A stretch of 64,000 nt of DNA from Lentisphaerota bacterium (GTDB lineage: Bacteria > Verrucomicrobiota > Lentisphaeria > Victivallales > Victivallaceae), in NCBI GenBank assembly GCA_015061625.1, contig SUWG01000004.1, forward strand, positions 1-64,000, in the 5' to 3' direction. The translations under genes were made by a program, and so were the position numbers. Shown piece after piece: positions 8,533 to 17,761 of this stretch. The first letter of the stretch is position 1; each line of letters opens with the position of its first letter. Under the pieces are notes generated by a model. That model ran no database searches, had not been told where the DNA came from, and saw nothing but the letters and a program-made list of their open reading frames with translations.

Positions 8533-8562
8533 ATGAAAAATCGTATATTCTTGAAAATTTTT

Positions 8563-8976
8563 TTATTCTTTACTCCACTGCCACATGGTAAAACCGCTTT
8601 TTTTCTGCCAACCGAGGTGTTGGTAAAACTTTTCTGTCCCCGGCTCTCCCACCAAAGCGATCCAATCGATCCCGATATCACACAATCTGTCGGTCAATGT
8701 CTTGATCAACATTCCGCCGATCCCCTTTCCCCGGTATTCCGGAGAAACAAATACGTCTTGTATATAAGCATCGGAACAGCCATCGGAAATGGCTCTGGCG
8801 CATCCGATGATCAGGTCGTCTGCGAATGCTCCGACAACCAGAGTGGAACCGGAAAGAGCCGGAAGCAAAAAAGATCGGTCATCGTCTTCTTTTATCCACT
8901 TGGCGGAAACATAAAAACCGGCGATACGCTCAAGCATATCACCGGAAAATTCATTTATGATCCTTATTTCGATCAT
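8563..8976 (-). CDS. GNAT-family N-acetyltransferase
   Basis: A 137-residue acetyl-CoA-dependent acetyltransferase. The acetyl-CoA binding motif A is seen as VSPEYRGKGIGGMLIKTL (about residues 77-94), preceded by the beta-strand segment DAYIQDVF and followed by GTEKFYQHLGW. Its start shares one base with the argC stop (TGATG), so it is translationally coupled to argC. The coupling makes a role in arginine synthesis (an acetyl-transfer step) possible, but the protein has no amino acid kinase domain and is shorter than ArgA, so this is only a suggestion. The substrate is unknown. Confidence 0.8.
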   Translation of the reverse strand: MIEIRIINEFSGDMLERIAGFYVSAKWIKEDDDRSFLLPALSGSTLVVGAFADDLIIGCARAISDGCSDAYIQDVFVSPEYRGKGIGGMLIKTLTDRLCDIGIDWIALVGEPGTEKFYQHLGWQKKSGFTMWQWSKE

Positions 8977-10004
8977 CAGAGCAACCCGGTTGATTCATCA
9001 ATGCCGAAACGGATATTCATGCACTGGATCGCCTGACCGGCAGCACCTTTAGTCAGGTTATCGATACAACTGGTAACGATGACTTTGTTGGTGTGAGAAT
9101 CGAAAAAATAACCGATTTCACAACAGTTGGTCATAAAGACATACTTTGTATCTGCGCAACGCTTGGCAGGCAACACCCGGACAAATGTCTCATTAGCGTA
9201 TGCCGCATTCAGCACTTCGCCGACTTTCTCAAGAGTACACTCCGGCATGGCATTGAGCAGAATTGTCGAGTTTATACCGCGGTTCATCGGCGCCAGATGC
9301 GGGATGAAGTTGATGCTAACTTCCGGAACTCCGGCTGCCAAAGCCATTTCCTGTTCAATTTCCGGCAGATGGCGATGACCGACCGGAGAATAAGCTCTGA
9401 TACTTTCATTGCATTCCGGAAAAATATACGGCAAATCAACTTTGCGTCCCGCGCCGGTGCATCCGGAACAACTGGCAACCACGATCCCTTCCGGAGAAAC
9501 CAAACCGCTTTTGAGCAGAGGCACGGTCGGCAGAATGCAGCTGGTCGGATAACATCCGGCACAGGCGACCAAATCAGCATTTTTCAGTTCCTCCCGGTGA
9601 GTTTCCGGCTGACCGTAAACGGCTTGTTTCAACAATTCCGGAGACGGGTGCGGGGTTTTGTAATATTCTTCATATTTTGCAGTGCTTTTTAAACGGAAAT
9701 CAGCGGAAATATCAAATACTTTCACACCTTTTTCCAGCAACGGAATCGCAAATTCGGTAGCAAGACCATGCGGCAAAGCCAGAATGGCAGCATCAAAATC
9801 ACAATTTTTCATTGCTTCATCCGGCGCAATGAATTTCAGCGGCAAACCGGTAAAACGTGGGAAAACAGTTGAAACAGGTTCTCCGGCATTTTTTCTGGAA
9901 GTAATAGCGGCTATTTCCGCCTGATTATGACGCAACAGCAATCGGAGCAATTCTTCTCCGGCGTAGCCGGAAGCCCCAAAAACAGCAACTCTGATCTTAC
10001 TCAT
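8976..10004 (-). CDS. argC: N-acetyl-gamma-glutamyl-phosphate reductase
   Basis: This enzyme reduces N-acetylglutamyl phosphate to the semialdehyde with NADPH, the third step of arginine synthesis. It has 342 residues. The N-terminal dinucleotide fold starts VAVFGASGYAGEELLRLL, and the catalytic cysteine is C151 in CAGCYPTS. The segment SGCTGAGRK and a conserved histidine-rich stretch, VGHRHLPEI, follow as in other ArgC proteins. It overlaps the downstream GNAT gene by one base. The other arginine genes in the window, argD and argF, are 45 kb away on the other strand, so the pathway is split into at least two loci. Confidence 0.95.
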   Translation of the reverse strand: MSKIRVAVFGASGYAGEELLRLLLRHNQAEIAAITSRKNAGEPVSTVFPRFTGLPLKFIAPDEAMKNCDFDAAILALPHGLATEFAIPLLEKGVKVFDISADFRLKSTAKYEEYYKTPHPSPELLKQAVYGQPETHREELKNADLVACAGCYPTSCILPTVPLLKSGLVSPEGIVVASCSGCTGAGRKVDLPYIFPECNESIRAYSPVGHRHLPEIEQEMALAAGVPEVSINFIPHLAPMNRGINSTILLNAMPECTLEKVGEVLNAAYANETFVRVLPAKRCADTKYVFMTNCCEIGYFFDSHTNKVIVTSCIDNLTKGAAGQAIQCMNIRFGIDESTGLL

Positions 10005-10034
10005 GATAACAAACCTTTATAACGTATGATTGTA

Positions 10035-11558
10035 TTATTGTTCTATAAAAAGATTTCTGCTGGTAAATACCGGTTCACTGGTGAGGTTGATCCCCAACTT
10101 ACGCAATCCGGTTTCATCACCGGCCGGCGGTATATGACTGATGTGCATTTCACAACCTCGCAGTTTATCCAACTGGGCCAGAGCCAATGCAGCCGCCGGA
10201 TTGGATGGCGTACTGACACTCAAAGCCGTCAAGGTTTCTCCCAATGCCAGAGAGATTTGCTTTTCTGCAAATACATCGTGCTTTAATTTGCCGACAGATT
10301 CAATTATTTGAGGAGAAAGTATATGTAAGTCACTGGGCAACCCGGCAAGATATTTTATGGCATTGATGATGCAGCTGGAAGCGGCATGAAGCAACGGAGT
10401 ATTTTTACCGGTAATGATTGTGCCGTCATGCAACTCGATAGCAGCACCGCAGAAAATATTGTCATGGCCATATTTTTTGGGGTTTTCAGCAGCGGCGGTG
10501 GCAGCAGTCCGCGCCGGAGCAACAACCGAGCGATCCATTTCACAAATTCCCTGTTCATCCATCAACAGCTTGATTCTTTCCGGCACACAGGCGTCAACTT
10601 CACCCTCGGCATAGTTACGCATGGCTCTGAAGTGACGGCGGATGATTTCCTGTTTTGATGCCTCCTGACAAACTTTATCATCAGTTATGGCAAAACCGAT
10701 CCGGTTAACTCCCATGTCGGTCGGAGAAACGTAGAGTTGTTCAGGCTCCATGATTCTGGCACAAATCCGCCGGACGACCGGAAAAATTTCGATATCACGG
10801 TTATAGTTCACTGTGGTTTCGCCGCGCGCTTCAAGATGAAATGGATCAACCATATTGATATCGCCCAAATCGGCGGTAGCGGCTTCGTAGGCTACATTCA
10901 CCGGGTGTTTGAGCGGCAAACTCCAAACCGGAAATGTTTCAAACTTGGCATATCCGGCCTTTACTCCACGTTGAAAATCGTGATACACCTGTGAAAGACA
11001 CGTTCCCATTTTTCCGGAATTTGGCCCCGGACCGGTTACCACGACGATAGGCTTGTCAGTTTCGATATATTCATTGGCACCGTAACCGCGCTCGCTGACA
11101 ATGGTCTCCACATCTGTCGGATATCCTTCTATCGGGCGATGAGTGTAAACTTTTATGCCACGGCGGGAAAGGCGATTGATGAAGCCTTTTACTGACGGCT
11201 GATCCCGGTAACGGGTGACGACAACAGCTTTGACATCCAGTCCCCAATCGCGCAAATCATCAATGGTCCGCATCGTATCGGCATCATAAGAAAGACCGAA
11301 ATCGGCACGCATTTTCTTTTCTTCGATAGCACCGGCATAAATACAGATGATTATATCGACTTTATCTTTAAGCCGTTGAAGCAATTTAATCTTTGCATCC
11401 GGATCGAAGCCCGGCAAAACCCTTGCGGCATGAAAATCACAAATAAGTTTGCCGCCGAATTCCAAATAAAGTTTGTCACCGAATTTTCCGGCACGCTCAA
11501 GAATAGCGGCGGATTGTTCAGCCAGATATTTTTCGCTGTCAAAACCGTTTTTCAACAT
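10035..11558 (-). CDS. DUF1846 family protein
   Basis: A 507-residue soluble protein that I recognise as a member of the DUF1846 family. Landmarks are the N-terminal GFDSEKYLAEQSAAI, the glycine-rich VVVTGPGPNSGKMGTCLSQ near residues 175-193 and EARGETTVNYNRDIEIFPVV. The family occurs in many anaerobes and has a solved structure, but no established reaction. The GPNSGKMG stretch resembles a nucleotide-binding loop, which is inference. It stands 31 bases upstream of argC on the same strand, so it may be co-transcribed with argC and the GNAT gene. No signal peptide or membrane segment is present. Confidence 0.8.
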   Translation of the reverse strand: MLKNGFDSEKYLAEQSAAILERAGKFGDKLYLEFGGKLICDFHAARVLPGFDPDAKIKLLQRLKDKVDIIICIYAGAIEEKKMRADFGLSYDADTMRTIDDLRDWGLDVKAVVVTRYRDQPSVKGFINRLSRRGIKVYTHRPIEGYPTDVETIVSERGYGANEYIETDKPIVVVTGPGPNSGKMGTCLSQVYHDFQRGVKAGYAKFETFPVWSLPLKHPVNVAYEAATADLGDINMVDPFHLEARGETTVNYNRDIEIFPVVRRICARIMEPEQLYVSPTDMGVNRIGFAITDDKVCQEASKQEIIRRHFRAMRNYAEGEVDACVPERIKLLMDEQGICEMDRSVVAPARTAATAAAENPKKYGHDNIFCGAAIELHDGTIITGKNTPLLHAASSCIINAIKYLAGLPSDLHILSPQIIESVGKLKHDVFAEKQISLALGETLTALSVSTPSNPAAALALAQLDKLRGCEMHISHIPPAGDETGLRKLGINLTSEPVFTSRNLFIEQ

Positions 11559-11647
11559 AATTCACACCTGATTTTTACATTTATATTAAAATAACACACA
11601 TGACGCATTAAATCAATACCGGAAGTAAAAAATCCGGCGGATTTGAC

Positions 11648-11686
11648 ACAAAAAAACAACTGCACTTCCATTTTACGGAGTGCAGT
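11648..11686 (-). terminator. Intrinsic terminator after the polyol-dehydrogenase-like gene
   Basis: On the minus strand the stem ACTGCACTCC/GGAAGTGCAGT, with a 7-base loop, is followed by TTGTTTTTTT. A second small hairpin (AATCC/GGATT) with a T-run lies about 20 bases further on, giving a double stop. Confidence 0.8.
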
Positions 11687-11706
11687 CGCCGGATTTGATT
11701 ACAGAT

Positions 11707-12831
11707 TCAGAGGCCGAGCAAGGCACAAAGCATATCATGCTCCCTGCCCCAAGGTTGCGGCCAGAGAGCAGCCAATTCAGATTTTGCATCTTTGCCGGCT
11801 GCCCATTCTGCGATTGCGGCTTTTGCCCCGACCGCAAAAGAAGCGGGGGTAATTCCCTGTGACATGATCAAACGCATTGTTCCGATGGCCCGGTCATCCC
11901 ATGAGAGTTTACGCTCCGGATCACGTGTGATGCGGTCGATAGCATCTTTGAGGAACGGATTGGTCATGCGCACCAGCAGGCCATCCACATACGCCTTAAA
12001 ACCGGTACCGGTAAAAAGTTCATCATTAAGATCGTTATATTTTTTAATCAGCGCAGATCCGGATTCTTCGAAAAACGCTTTGCGGGCGAGTTCAATCAAT
12101 TCAGGGTAAGCACGCAATTCATCCATCGTGGTACACCCTTTGGCTTTGCCGAGGGTCGCCAATAAATAGTGAGTGGCATTATGTCCGTAAAGTTTGGCAT
12201 CCTCAAAGGGGAAAAGATCATCTTTGACAAAAAGAGATTGAACTTTTCGGTTTTCAATTCCCGGACAACTGGAAATATAAATCGTGCTGAATTCTTCCAC
12301 AAGGTGACCGTTTTCTGCATCAGGAGCCAATCCCGGCCGATCCGGAGAAGCAGGAACCACACCGCTCATTTTGCCGATAACTGTATTCAGATAATAGGTA
12401 TTGGGGAATTTTACTCCCATGGCTTTTTCCAGTTCTTCGGCAGCATGATTATTATTTTCTGCCGTATAGAAGAATCTGGTACGTTCCGGCTGCAGAGCGA
12501 ACCCCGCTTTAAGCCACGGGGCGCAATAGGCATAAAATTTGACACTCGGCAATGCTGTTGCCAATTCAGATGCTTCAGCCGCGGCTTGAATGAGTTTTTC
12601 CTGATCCGCCGGGTCATTCGGATTGTAAACTTCGACATTCGGATAAACTTCAGTATAAACCCGGTCATCAGCGGCAATATTGACGGTCACGCTGTGGCAG
12701 GCATTCACCGCCGCCTTGAGTTTTTCATTCACTTCGGCGATAACGATACGGTCAAAGCCGCCTTTGGCCGCTCCGGCGAGAAAAATACCGGTCTGAATTG
12801 GACCGAGACCGATTCCGACAAAAGTACTCAT
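11707..12831 (-). CDS. Mannitol-dehydrogenase-like NAD-dependent protein
   Basis: A 374-residue protein whose N-terminus FVGIGLGPIQTGIFL is a dinucleotide-binding turn of the kind found in mannitol-1-phosphate 5-dehydrogenase relatives. The segment KLYGHNATHYLLATLG near residue 215 resembles the catalytic NTGHA region of that family. The C-terminal half is helical, as expected for polyol dehydrogenases. I infer oxidation or reduction of a sugar, polyol or sugar phosphate. The exact substrate is not readable, and identity to classical MtlD looks low. It is the last of three genes (hypothetical, PHP protein, this gene) and is followed by a clear terminator. A ribosome site AAGGAA precedes the ATG. 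Confidence 0.5.
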   Translation of the reverse strand: MSTFVGIGLGPIQTGIFLAGAAKGGFDRIVIAEVNEKLKAAVNACHSVTVNIAADDRVYTEVYPNVEVYNPNDPADQEKLIQAAAEASELATALPSVKFYAYCAPWLKAGFALQPERTRFFYTAENNNHAAEELEKAMGVKFPNTYYLNTVIGKMSGVVPASPDRPGLAPDAENGHLVEEFSTIYISSCPGIENRKVQSLFVKDDLFPFEDAKLYGHNATHYLLATLGKAKGCTTMDELRAYPELIELARKAFFEESGSALIKKYNDLNDELFTGTGFKAYVDGLLVRMTNPFLKDAIDRITRDPERKLSWDDRAIGTMRLIMSQGITPASFAVGAKAAIAEWAAGKDAKSELAALWPQPWGREHDMLCALLGL

Positions 12832-12855
12832 TTTTTATTTCCTTATAATTGGGGA

Positions 12856-13947
12856 TTATTTGGCAAAAGCGTCAACTCCGGCACAGAAGATATCAAGGTG
12901 TTTGACCAACTGTGCGATTGTGTAATCATCGTTGAGCAACTGACCGGGAGCATTCATCTCGGTTCCGGCGAGGAGCGGCAGTTTTCTGGCAGCACAGGCG
13001 GCAACAAAGCGATCAAGTTCCGCAACCAGCTTTGCGCTTTTGGATTCATCGGCGGCACGCCAGTTACGATCGGGGATAAGGGTAACTGCTCCGGCTCCAT
13101 ATTTCTGATGAAGATCGAGCAATGCTTCAACATCGTTTTCTCCGGCGGATAATCCATTGAGCCAGGCTATCGTCGGCGTTGCACCGCAAGCTTTAGTAAA
13201 GTTATTCATTTCCTCCAGAGTCGGAAAACTTTCCGGATCGGCTTTTACATAACCGACACCGCCGGACTTCATGGTTTTGGAGCGGATAAGAGCTTCCATT
13301 TTTACCGAATTTTCTTCAAAACATCCGATTTTATCCTGCCAGTAAGCCGCCAATTCAGCACCGGAAAATTTATTTTCGGCAGCGACACGGTAAGCACAGC
13401 AGACATGACGTTCAGTAACATTGCCAGCCGGAGTCAACTCTTTTGCAACAGAGTTGTAATCAATAGCAATTTCTTTCAGCAGAGTGTTGACTTTTTCGAC
13501 CAGAATCCGGGTGCGGTTTGCGGCCCCTTCCCGGAGGCGGGCGGCAAATGCTTTTTGAGATTCCGGAACCGAAGAACTGGTAAAACCGCATCCCAGATGA
13601 TAGGCAATGCCCGGCTCTCCGGGGGAGTTGATTTCTTTATCGGCGAATTCAGGAACAAACACTCTGGTTTCCATGCCTGCTGCGGCTTTTACCCCGAGGT
13701 ATCGGGCGGCGGCGAGAAATTCATCCACGCCATCAAGCACATCAAAATCGACCAGCATTATTCCACGCCAGTTGAGTTCTTTGGCAAGAGCGACCAATTT
13801 GCTGGGCGAATAACCATAGCCGTTGTAACTGTAAAAACTGTGGCAATGCATATTGAATGCACAAAAGTCTTTACGAACCATTTCAAGAGCCGCTTTTCGG
13901 GTCGCGGCATCAAATGAATTCAACTGTTTATCGATAGCGTCTTTCAT
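12856..13947 (-). CDS. PHP-domain-like metal-dependent protein
   Basis: A 363-residue protein with the N-terminal metal motif HCHSFYSYNGYGYSP (first His at residue 34), LVDFDVLDG near 65-73 and GMETRV near 91-96. These correspond to the first strands of a PHP (polymerase and histidinol phosphatase) barrel, with D67 where many members have Asp-His. Members hydrolyse phosphate esters, but the substrate is unknown. The start is set at ATG 13947 because AAGGGGA lies 6 bases upstream. A longer reading from a TTG at 13974 lacks a ribosome site and runs up against the previous gene. It lies between a hypothetical gene and the dehydrogenase-like gene, so it may act with the latter on a sugar derivative. 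Confidence 0.65.
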   Translation of the reverse strand: MKDAIDKQLNSFDAATRKAALEMVRKDFCAFNMHCHSFYSYNGYGYSPSKLVALAKELNWRGIMLVDFDVLDGVDEFLAAARYLGVKAAAGMETRVFVPEFADKEINSPGEPGIAYHLGCGFTSSSVPESQKAFAARLREGAANRTRILVEKVNTLLKEIAIDYNSVAKELTPAGNVTERHVCCAYRVAAENKFSGAELAAYWQDKIGCFEENSVKMEALIRSKTMKSGGVGYVKADPESFPTLEEMNNFTKACGATPTIAWLNGLSAGENDVEALLDLHQKYGAGAVTLIPDRNWRAADESKSAKLVAELDRFVAACAARKLPLLAGTEMNAPGQLLNDDYTIAQLVKHLDIFCAGVDAFAK

Positions 13948-13974
13948 AGCTGTCCCCTTATATGTTTTGAACAA

Positions 13975-14469
13975 TTATTGTCCCATCATTTTTCTTATAA
14001 CTTTGTCCAGTTCTTTCTGGAATTCTTCGATATCCTCTCTGCCCGGCTTATCACCGACAAGATTCTCAAGACCGAGGCGTCCCATTGAGTCCACATACCA
14101 TTCGGCGGTGGAACCGGAGGCAAATTTCACGCTCCCGGAAAACATCATGCCCGGCCTGGCCAGCGGATTGACATCCACCACGGTACTGCAAGCAGGTTCC
14201 GTTTCAGTAATTTCTTCTTCATTCTCCCTTGGAACAGTTTGATCCTCATCCCGATCCTGTTCTGCATCATCGCCGGATTCTTTTTTTGCATTTGGATCCA
14301 GAGCCCGCCAATCGACATCCAGAGAAGATGCGAGAATGCGGATATCCATGTAAGTCATACGTTGAGCAAATTTTTCATTGACAAGATTCTGGATGTCAGA
14401 CAACGATGTTCCTTTTTCCAATTCCTGAGCAATAAAAATTTTGATTTTCAATTCCAATTCTTTATCCAT
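13975..14469 (-). CDS. Hypothetical protein with acidic linker
   Basis: A 164-residue protein that I do not recognise. Residues 1-55 are helical and charged (MDKELELKIKIFIAQELEKG at the start). Residues 60-95 are a very acidic linker. Residues 105-135 look like a small beta unit, including GSVKFASGSTAEWYVDSMG, and a helix closes the protein. There is no signal peptide or membrane segment. It is the first gene of the set that continues with the PHP protein and the dehydrogenase-like protein. A similar beta unit with an 'AEWY' core and 'MGRLGL' seems to recur in PVC-group hypotheticals, but that is from memory and would need a search. Confidence 0.7.
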   Translation of the reverse strand: MDKELELKIKIFIAQELEKGTSLSDIQNLVNEKFAQRMTYMDIRILASSLDVDWRALDPNAKKESGDDAEQDRDEDQTVPRENEEEITETEPACSTVVDVNPLARPGMMFSGSVKFASGSTAEWYVDSMGRLGLENLVGDKPGREDIEEFQKELDKVIRKMMGQ

Positions 14470-14584
14470 GATTCTGTTTCTTTAAGTTAGGTATTGTACT
14501 GATTTTTCTTACCAAGTGCTAATATACCACGAAAGTATATTTTTATCAACTGTAAAATAAAAAAATAACTGCTTCATTCTCCGC

Positions 14585-16462
14585 TTATTTGGATAAAATA
14601 GCGCGGATCACCCATTCTCCATCCAATACGGCACCATCCAACGCACTGCGATCATACTGACGTTGAATATCGTAAAGAGCGTAAACCTTGCCACCGGAAA
14701 TGGAAATAATCTCTATGCTCACTCTGCCATTTACCAACGGAGCGCGCAGCGGCACCATACGCCGGGTATTTTTCCCTGGAGGCACCGCAGACAGAGAAAA
14801 CTGATGCGGCACCCCATTGACCCGCAGGACGATATCTGCGGCTTCTGCGGAATCCAGCATCAAGCCGAATATTGCATACGGACGGCTTCCGGTTTTTGCG
14901 AATTGTTTTACTATAACAGTTCCGGGGTGTAATTCGGCAAGGCTCCACCCGCCGAATGGATATGGACCATAATCGAAATGATGAATTGTTTTCCCTTGCA
15001 TATCAAGAATGATGCCATCCGGATAAATGGCCCGGTTGATCGCAGCTTCACATTGACGGTATGTATTGTAAGCCGCCAACGAAAACCAAAAGCCGATCAG
15101 GATGATGATGGCGATCTTCCCTGAAACAATGATCCTTTTTTCGGATGGAGTTTCCCGGTAAATGTTTATCCAGCGCATAATTGCACCACCGGCAAAAATC
15201 GTCAAAAACGGGATCGCCGGAGCTTTGAAGCGGGAAAGGATGTAAAACACCACCACGGAGGCATAAAAAATCGTAAAAAATCCATAAAGCATCCATAAAC
15301 GGTAATCCTTTTTCTGAAAAAGTTCTTTTATAAAAAAGAGGAAACCGGATGCTCCGAGAGCAAATATCAACCAGTTGCGTCCGAAAACAAGTACTTTCAA
15401 AATCCAGGACGATGCGATGCCGTCAAATTCCAGAGAAACGTTGTTCGGAATTTCCCGACCATCCCAAAAAAGCAGTGCCTTGCGGAATTGCAATTCGCAA
15501 AACGCCAGAGGATTTTCGCAAAACCACTCCCACATCTGCCGCGGCACGGATCGGGCCGAATCGCCTTGAGTGTTAGCCATCATCCGGTTAAATGCCTCCG
15601 GGTAAGTCATCGAACCGGCCGGGGCCCCCGGCTCTCTGCCACCAGCCGGAGCCTCCGGCGTGTTGCCCAATGCCAGTACTGCATTGGCAGCGGTGGATGG
15701 GCCGGTCAATTCTCCGGTAGCAGAAGTGTTGTGGATAATAAAAGGCAATTGTACCGCCAACATGGCGGCAACAAAAACTCCGGCGTGAGCAGCAAGATTT
15801 TTCCAGGAGAGTTGTTGCTTCCTGCCGGAAATCAACAAACCCGCCAAGATGACCGGAATCATCAGCCAAACGTTTCCTCTGGTCAAAATGGCGATCCCGG
15901 CAACCAAACCGGTGATACCCCACAGCCATATTTTGCGCTTTTCCAATGCCAGTAAAGTGAGCGAGAACAGAGCAATTAAGTGAAAAGTTTGCAATGTTTC
16001 GTTTTGATGAAACGGCACATAGAGGATCAACGATGATGAGAGCGCACATATTCCTGCGGCGATCAGACCTGCCCGGTCAGAAAAAATCTTTTTCCCGCAC
16101 CAACCGGTCAAAAACACAGTTGCACCACTCAACAACGCCTGTACGAATATTACCATGTAAAGCGAGGTGCCGCTGACCAGATAACACAACGGCAGAAAGA
16201 CCGCATAATACCATGGTTGGTAATAAAACGTTTCCGGAAATTCGCCGCCGGCACACGCTTTGCCCAGTTCCATATATGTTGCCAGATCACTTGTTGGCAA
16301 CGGTTGTAACGCATTGTTTGCCCCATCTGCCATGCTGACGATTTCCCAAGCGGCAATAAGACGCAAAACAAGGGCAATAGCAGATATGATTATCAGCTTT
16401 TTGATAAAAAAGCCGCCGGGAGATTGGATTTTTCCGGCGGCTTCGATGTTACTGTTTTTCAT
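14585..16462 (-). CDS. GT39-type membrane glycosyltransferase
   Basis: A 625-residue integral membrane protein with about 11 hydrophobic segments between residues 20 and 465, followed by a globular C-terminal domain of about 150 residues. The N-terminal loop with TSDLATYMELGKA and YYQPWYYAV matches the acidic catalytic loop of the PMT/ArnT superfamily, which uses lipid-linked sugars. The acceptor (protein, lipid A or another glycan) cannot be read. The start codon overlaps the frr stop by one base, so it is translated after frr. A proline/glycine-rich loop near 270-285 (EAPAGGREPGAPAG) is unusual and probably exposed. Confidence 0.75.
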   Translation of the reverse strand: MKNSNIEAAGKIQSPGGFFIKKLIIISAIALVLRLIAAWEIVSMADGANNALQPLPTSDLATYMELGKACAGGEFPETFYYQPWYYAVFLPLCYLVSGTSLYMVIFVQALLSGATVFLTGWCGKKIFSDRAGLIAAGICALSSSLILYVPFHQNETLQTFHLIALFSLTLLALEKRKIWLWGITGLVAGIAILTRGNVWLMIPVILAGLLISGRKQQLSWKNLAAHAGVFVAAMLAVQLPFIIHNTSATGELTGPSTAANAVLALGNTPEAPAGGREPGAPAGSMTYPEAFNRMMANTQGDSARSVPRQMWEWFCENPLAFCELQFRKALLFWDGREIPNNVSLEFDGIASSWILKVLVFGRNWLIFALGASGFLFFIKELFQKKDYRLWMLYGFFTIFYASVVVFYILSRFKAPAIPFLTIFAGGAIMRWINIYRETPSEKRIIVSGKIAIIILIGFWFSLAAYNTYRQCEAAINRAIYPDGIILDMQGKTIHHFDYGPYPFGGWSLAELHPGTVIVKQFAKTGSRPYAIFGLMLDSAEAADIVLRVNGVPHQFSLSAVPPGKNTRRMVPLRAPLVNGRVSIEIISISGGKVYALYDIQRQYDRSALDGAVLDGEWVIRAILSK

Positions 16463-17028
16463 CAGACAGTCATCAATTCTTTTTCTTTTGCAGCAAACAT
16501 GGCATCCACTTTGCCAATGTAACTGTCGGTGATTTTTTGAACATCGTCGAGCATTTTTTTGCGTTCATCCTCGGTCAATTCACCATCTTTCTCAAATTTC
16601 TTGACCGCATCGTTGGCATCGCGACGGATATTTCGCAGAGCAACTTTGGCATCTTCGGCACTGGCTTTCGCCTGTTTGCTCAAAGCGGTGCGACGCTCCT
16701 GGCTCAACTCCGGAATCGGCAGTTTCAAAGAACGGCCATCACTCATCGGAGTAATGCCGATATTACTGGAAAGCAACGCTTTTTCAATCGCTTTCACCGC
16801 ACTGGCATCCCACGGCTGAATAACCAATAAGCGCGGTTCCGGAGCGGTGATGCCGGCTGCATCACGGATGCGGGTTTGGGTACCGTAATACTCAAAGGTG
16901 ATATTTTCCACCAAAGCGGGAGACGCTTTGCCGGTGCGGATCGCATTAAAGGCGGAAGCCAGAGAATCCTCTGTTTTCATCATGTGTTCTTCCAAGGTAT
17001 CCAGCAACGTGTCTACGGTGTATGCCAT
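16462..17028 (-). CDS. frr: Ribosome recycling factor
   Basis: RRF splits post-termination ribosomes together with EF-G. The protein is 188 residues, the normal length. Recognisable parts are FNAIRTGKASPALVENI near the N-terminus, YYGTQTRIRDAAGI, IQPWDASAVKAIEKAL, and the C-terminal LRNIRRDANDAVKKFEKDG and KITDSYIGKVD. A ribosome site AAGGAG is present. In many bacteria frr follows pyrH, but here it follows an XRE-type regulator and is coupled to a glycosyltransferase gene. Confidence 0.96.
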   Translation of the reverse strand: MAYTVDTLLDTLEEHMMKTEDSLASAFNAIRTGKASPALVENITFEYYGTQTRIRDAAGITAPEPRLLVIQPWDASAVKAIEKALLSSNIGITPMSDGRSLKLPIPELSQERRTALSKQAKASAEDAKVALRNIRRDANDAVKKFEKDGELTEDERKKMLDDVQKITDSYIGKVDAMFAAKEKELMTV

Positions 17029-17078
17029 ATTTTTTCTCCTTAAATTGCTTTTTTGTTGTATATGTTTGATCTGAACAG

Positions 17079-17528
17079 TTAATTTTCGCTATTGTTTTCT
17101 GTATTTTCAGCGAGGTCGGCCAGTTGACGTTTCAACTCTCTTTTTCCGACATTCCGCAATGCGCAAATCGCAGCTTTTTTGTTGGCTCTCGGTACAACTT
17201 TACCGATTTCCCACAAACTTACCGTATGCGAAGAAACGCCAACCAATTCGGCAAGTTTGCCCTGGGATAAACCGAGTTTATTGCGAAGTTTTACGATACC
17301 GGCAGCATTCAGACGCAATTTTTTAGCATCTTCCGGTACGATCACCGATTTCCGCACGACCTCTTTTTCCGGAACCCTTTTTTCGATGGCATTGATTTGC
17401 TTCTTCAAGTCGCTGATTTGGCGTTTTTGTTCCGTCAACTGCTTGAGAAGCGGCTGCAATATATTTTTTACCTCTTTACGGGCAAGACGGCGTATTTCAT
17501 CATTAAGAACCTGTCTGATGTCCGGCAT
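17079..17528 (-). CDS. Helix-turn-helix (XRE-type) protein with N-terminal coiled coil
   Basis: A 149-residue protein. Residues 1-55 are charged and helical with heptad character (LTEQKRQISDLKKQINAIEK), suggesting a coiled coil. Residues 75-115 contain a Cro/C1-type HTH: KLGLSQGKLAELVGVSSHTV followed by LWEIGK. The C-terminal 35 residues are charged. The start is placed at ATG 17528, which has GGAG 8 bases upstream. A longer frame from 17582 lacks one. It is probably a DNA-binding regulator. Its target is unknown, and it lies divergently from gpsA with about 230 bases between the starts. Confidence 0.75.
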   Translation of the reverse strand: MPDIRQVLNDEIRRLARKEVKNILQPLLKQLTEQKRQISDLKKQINAIEKRVPEKEVVRKSVIVPEDAKKLRLNAAGIVKLRNKLGLSQGKLAELVGVSSHTVSLWEIGKVVPRANKKAAICALRNVGKRELKRQLADLAENTENNSEN

Positions 17529-17689
17529 AGTATAAATCTCCATAAAAAGTAAGATATTTTTTATCGGCGCAAACCGCTGCAACCGCCATTTCTAATTAAT
17601 GTAACTTTAGCCCGGCTTTTTTTCAAGTAATAAAAAAGATTTTTTTCATAAATCCGTGTTTTTTTACGTTTGTATAGTTGTTTCTTTAC

Positions 17690-17717
17690 TTGAAAACCCT
17701 CTTATATGGTGTATATT
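17690..17717 (+). promoter_or_regulatory. Promoter of gpsA
   Basis: A -35 TTGAAA (17690-17695), 16 bases, and -10 TATATT (17712-17717). The start codon is 45 bases further on. Confidence 0.6.
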
Positions 17718-17761
17718 CATTCGACGACATTAATATTGAATTTTATTTGGAAACGGTGCTT

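Noticed and set aside
9093-9692. Plus-strand open frame of about 200 codons opposite argC
   Set aside because: argC is certain on the minus strand; the antisense frame shows no family features.
12169-13152. Long plus-strand open frame (327 codons) across the dehydrogenase-like and PHP genes
   Set aside because: It is antisense to two well-supported genes, has no recognisable domain and arises from their codon pattern.
13948-13974. Upstream TTG start for the PHP protein
   Set aside because: It has no ribosome site, whereas the ATG at 13947 has AAGGGGA at good spacing.
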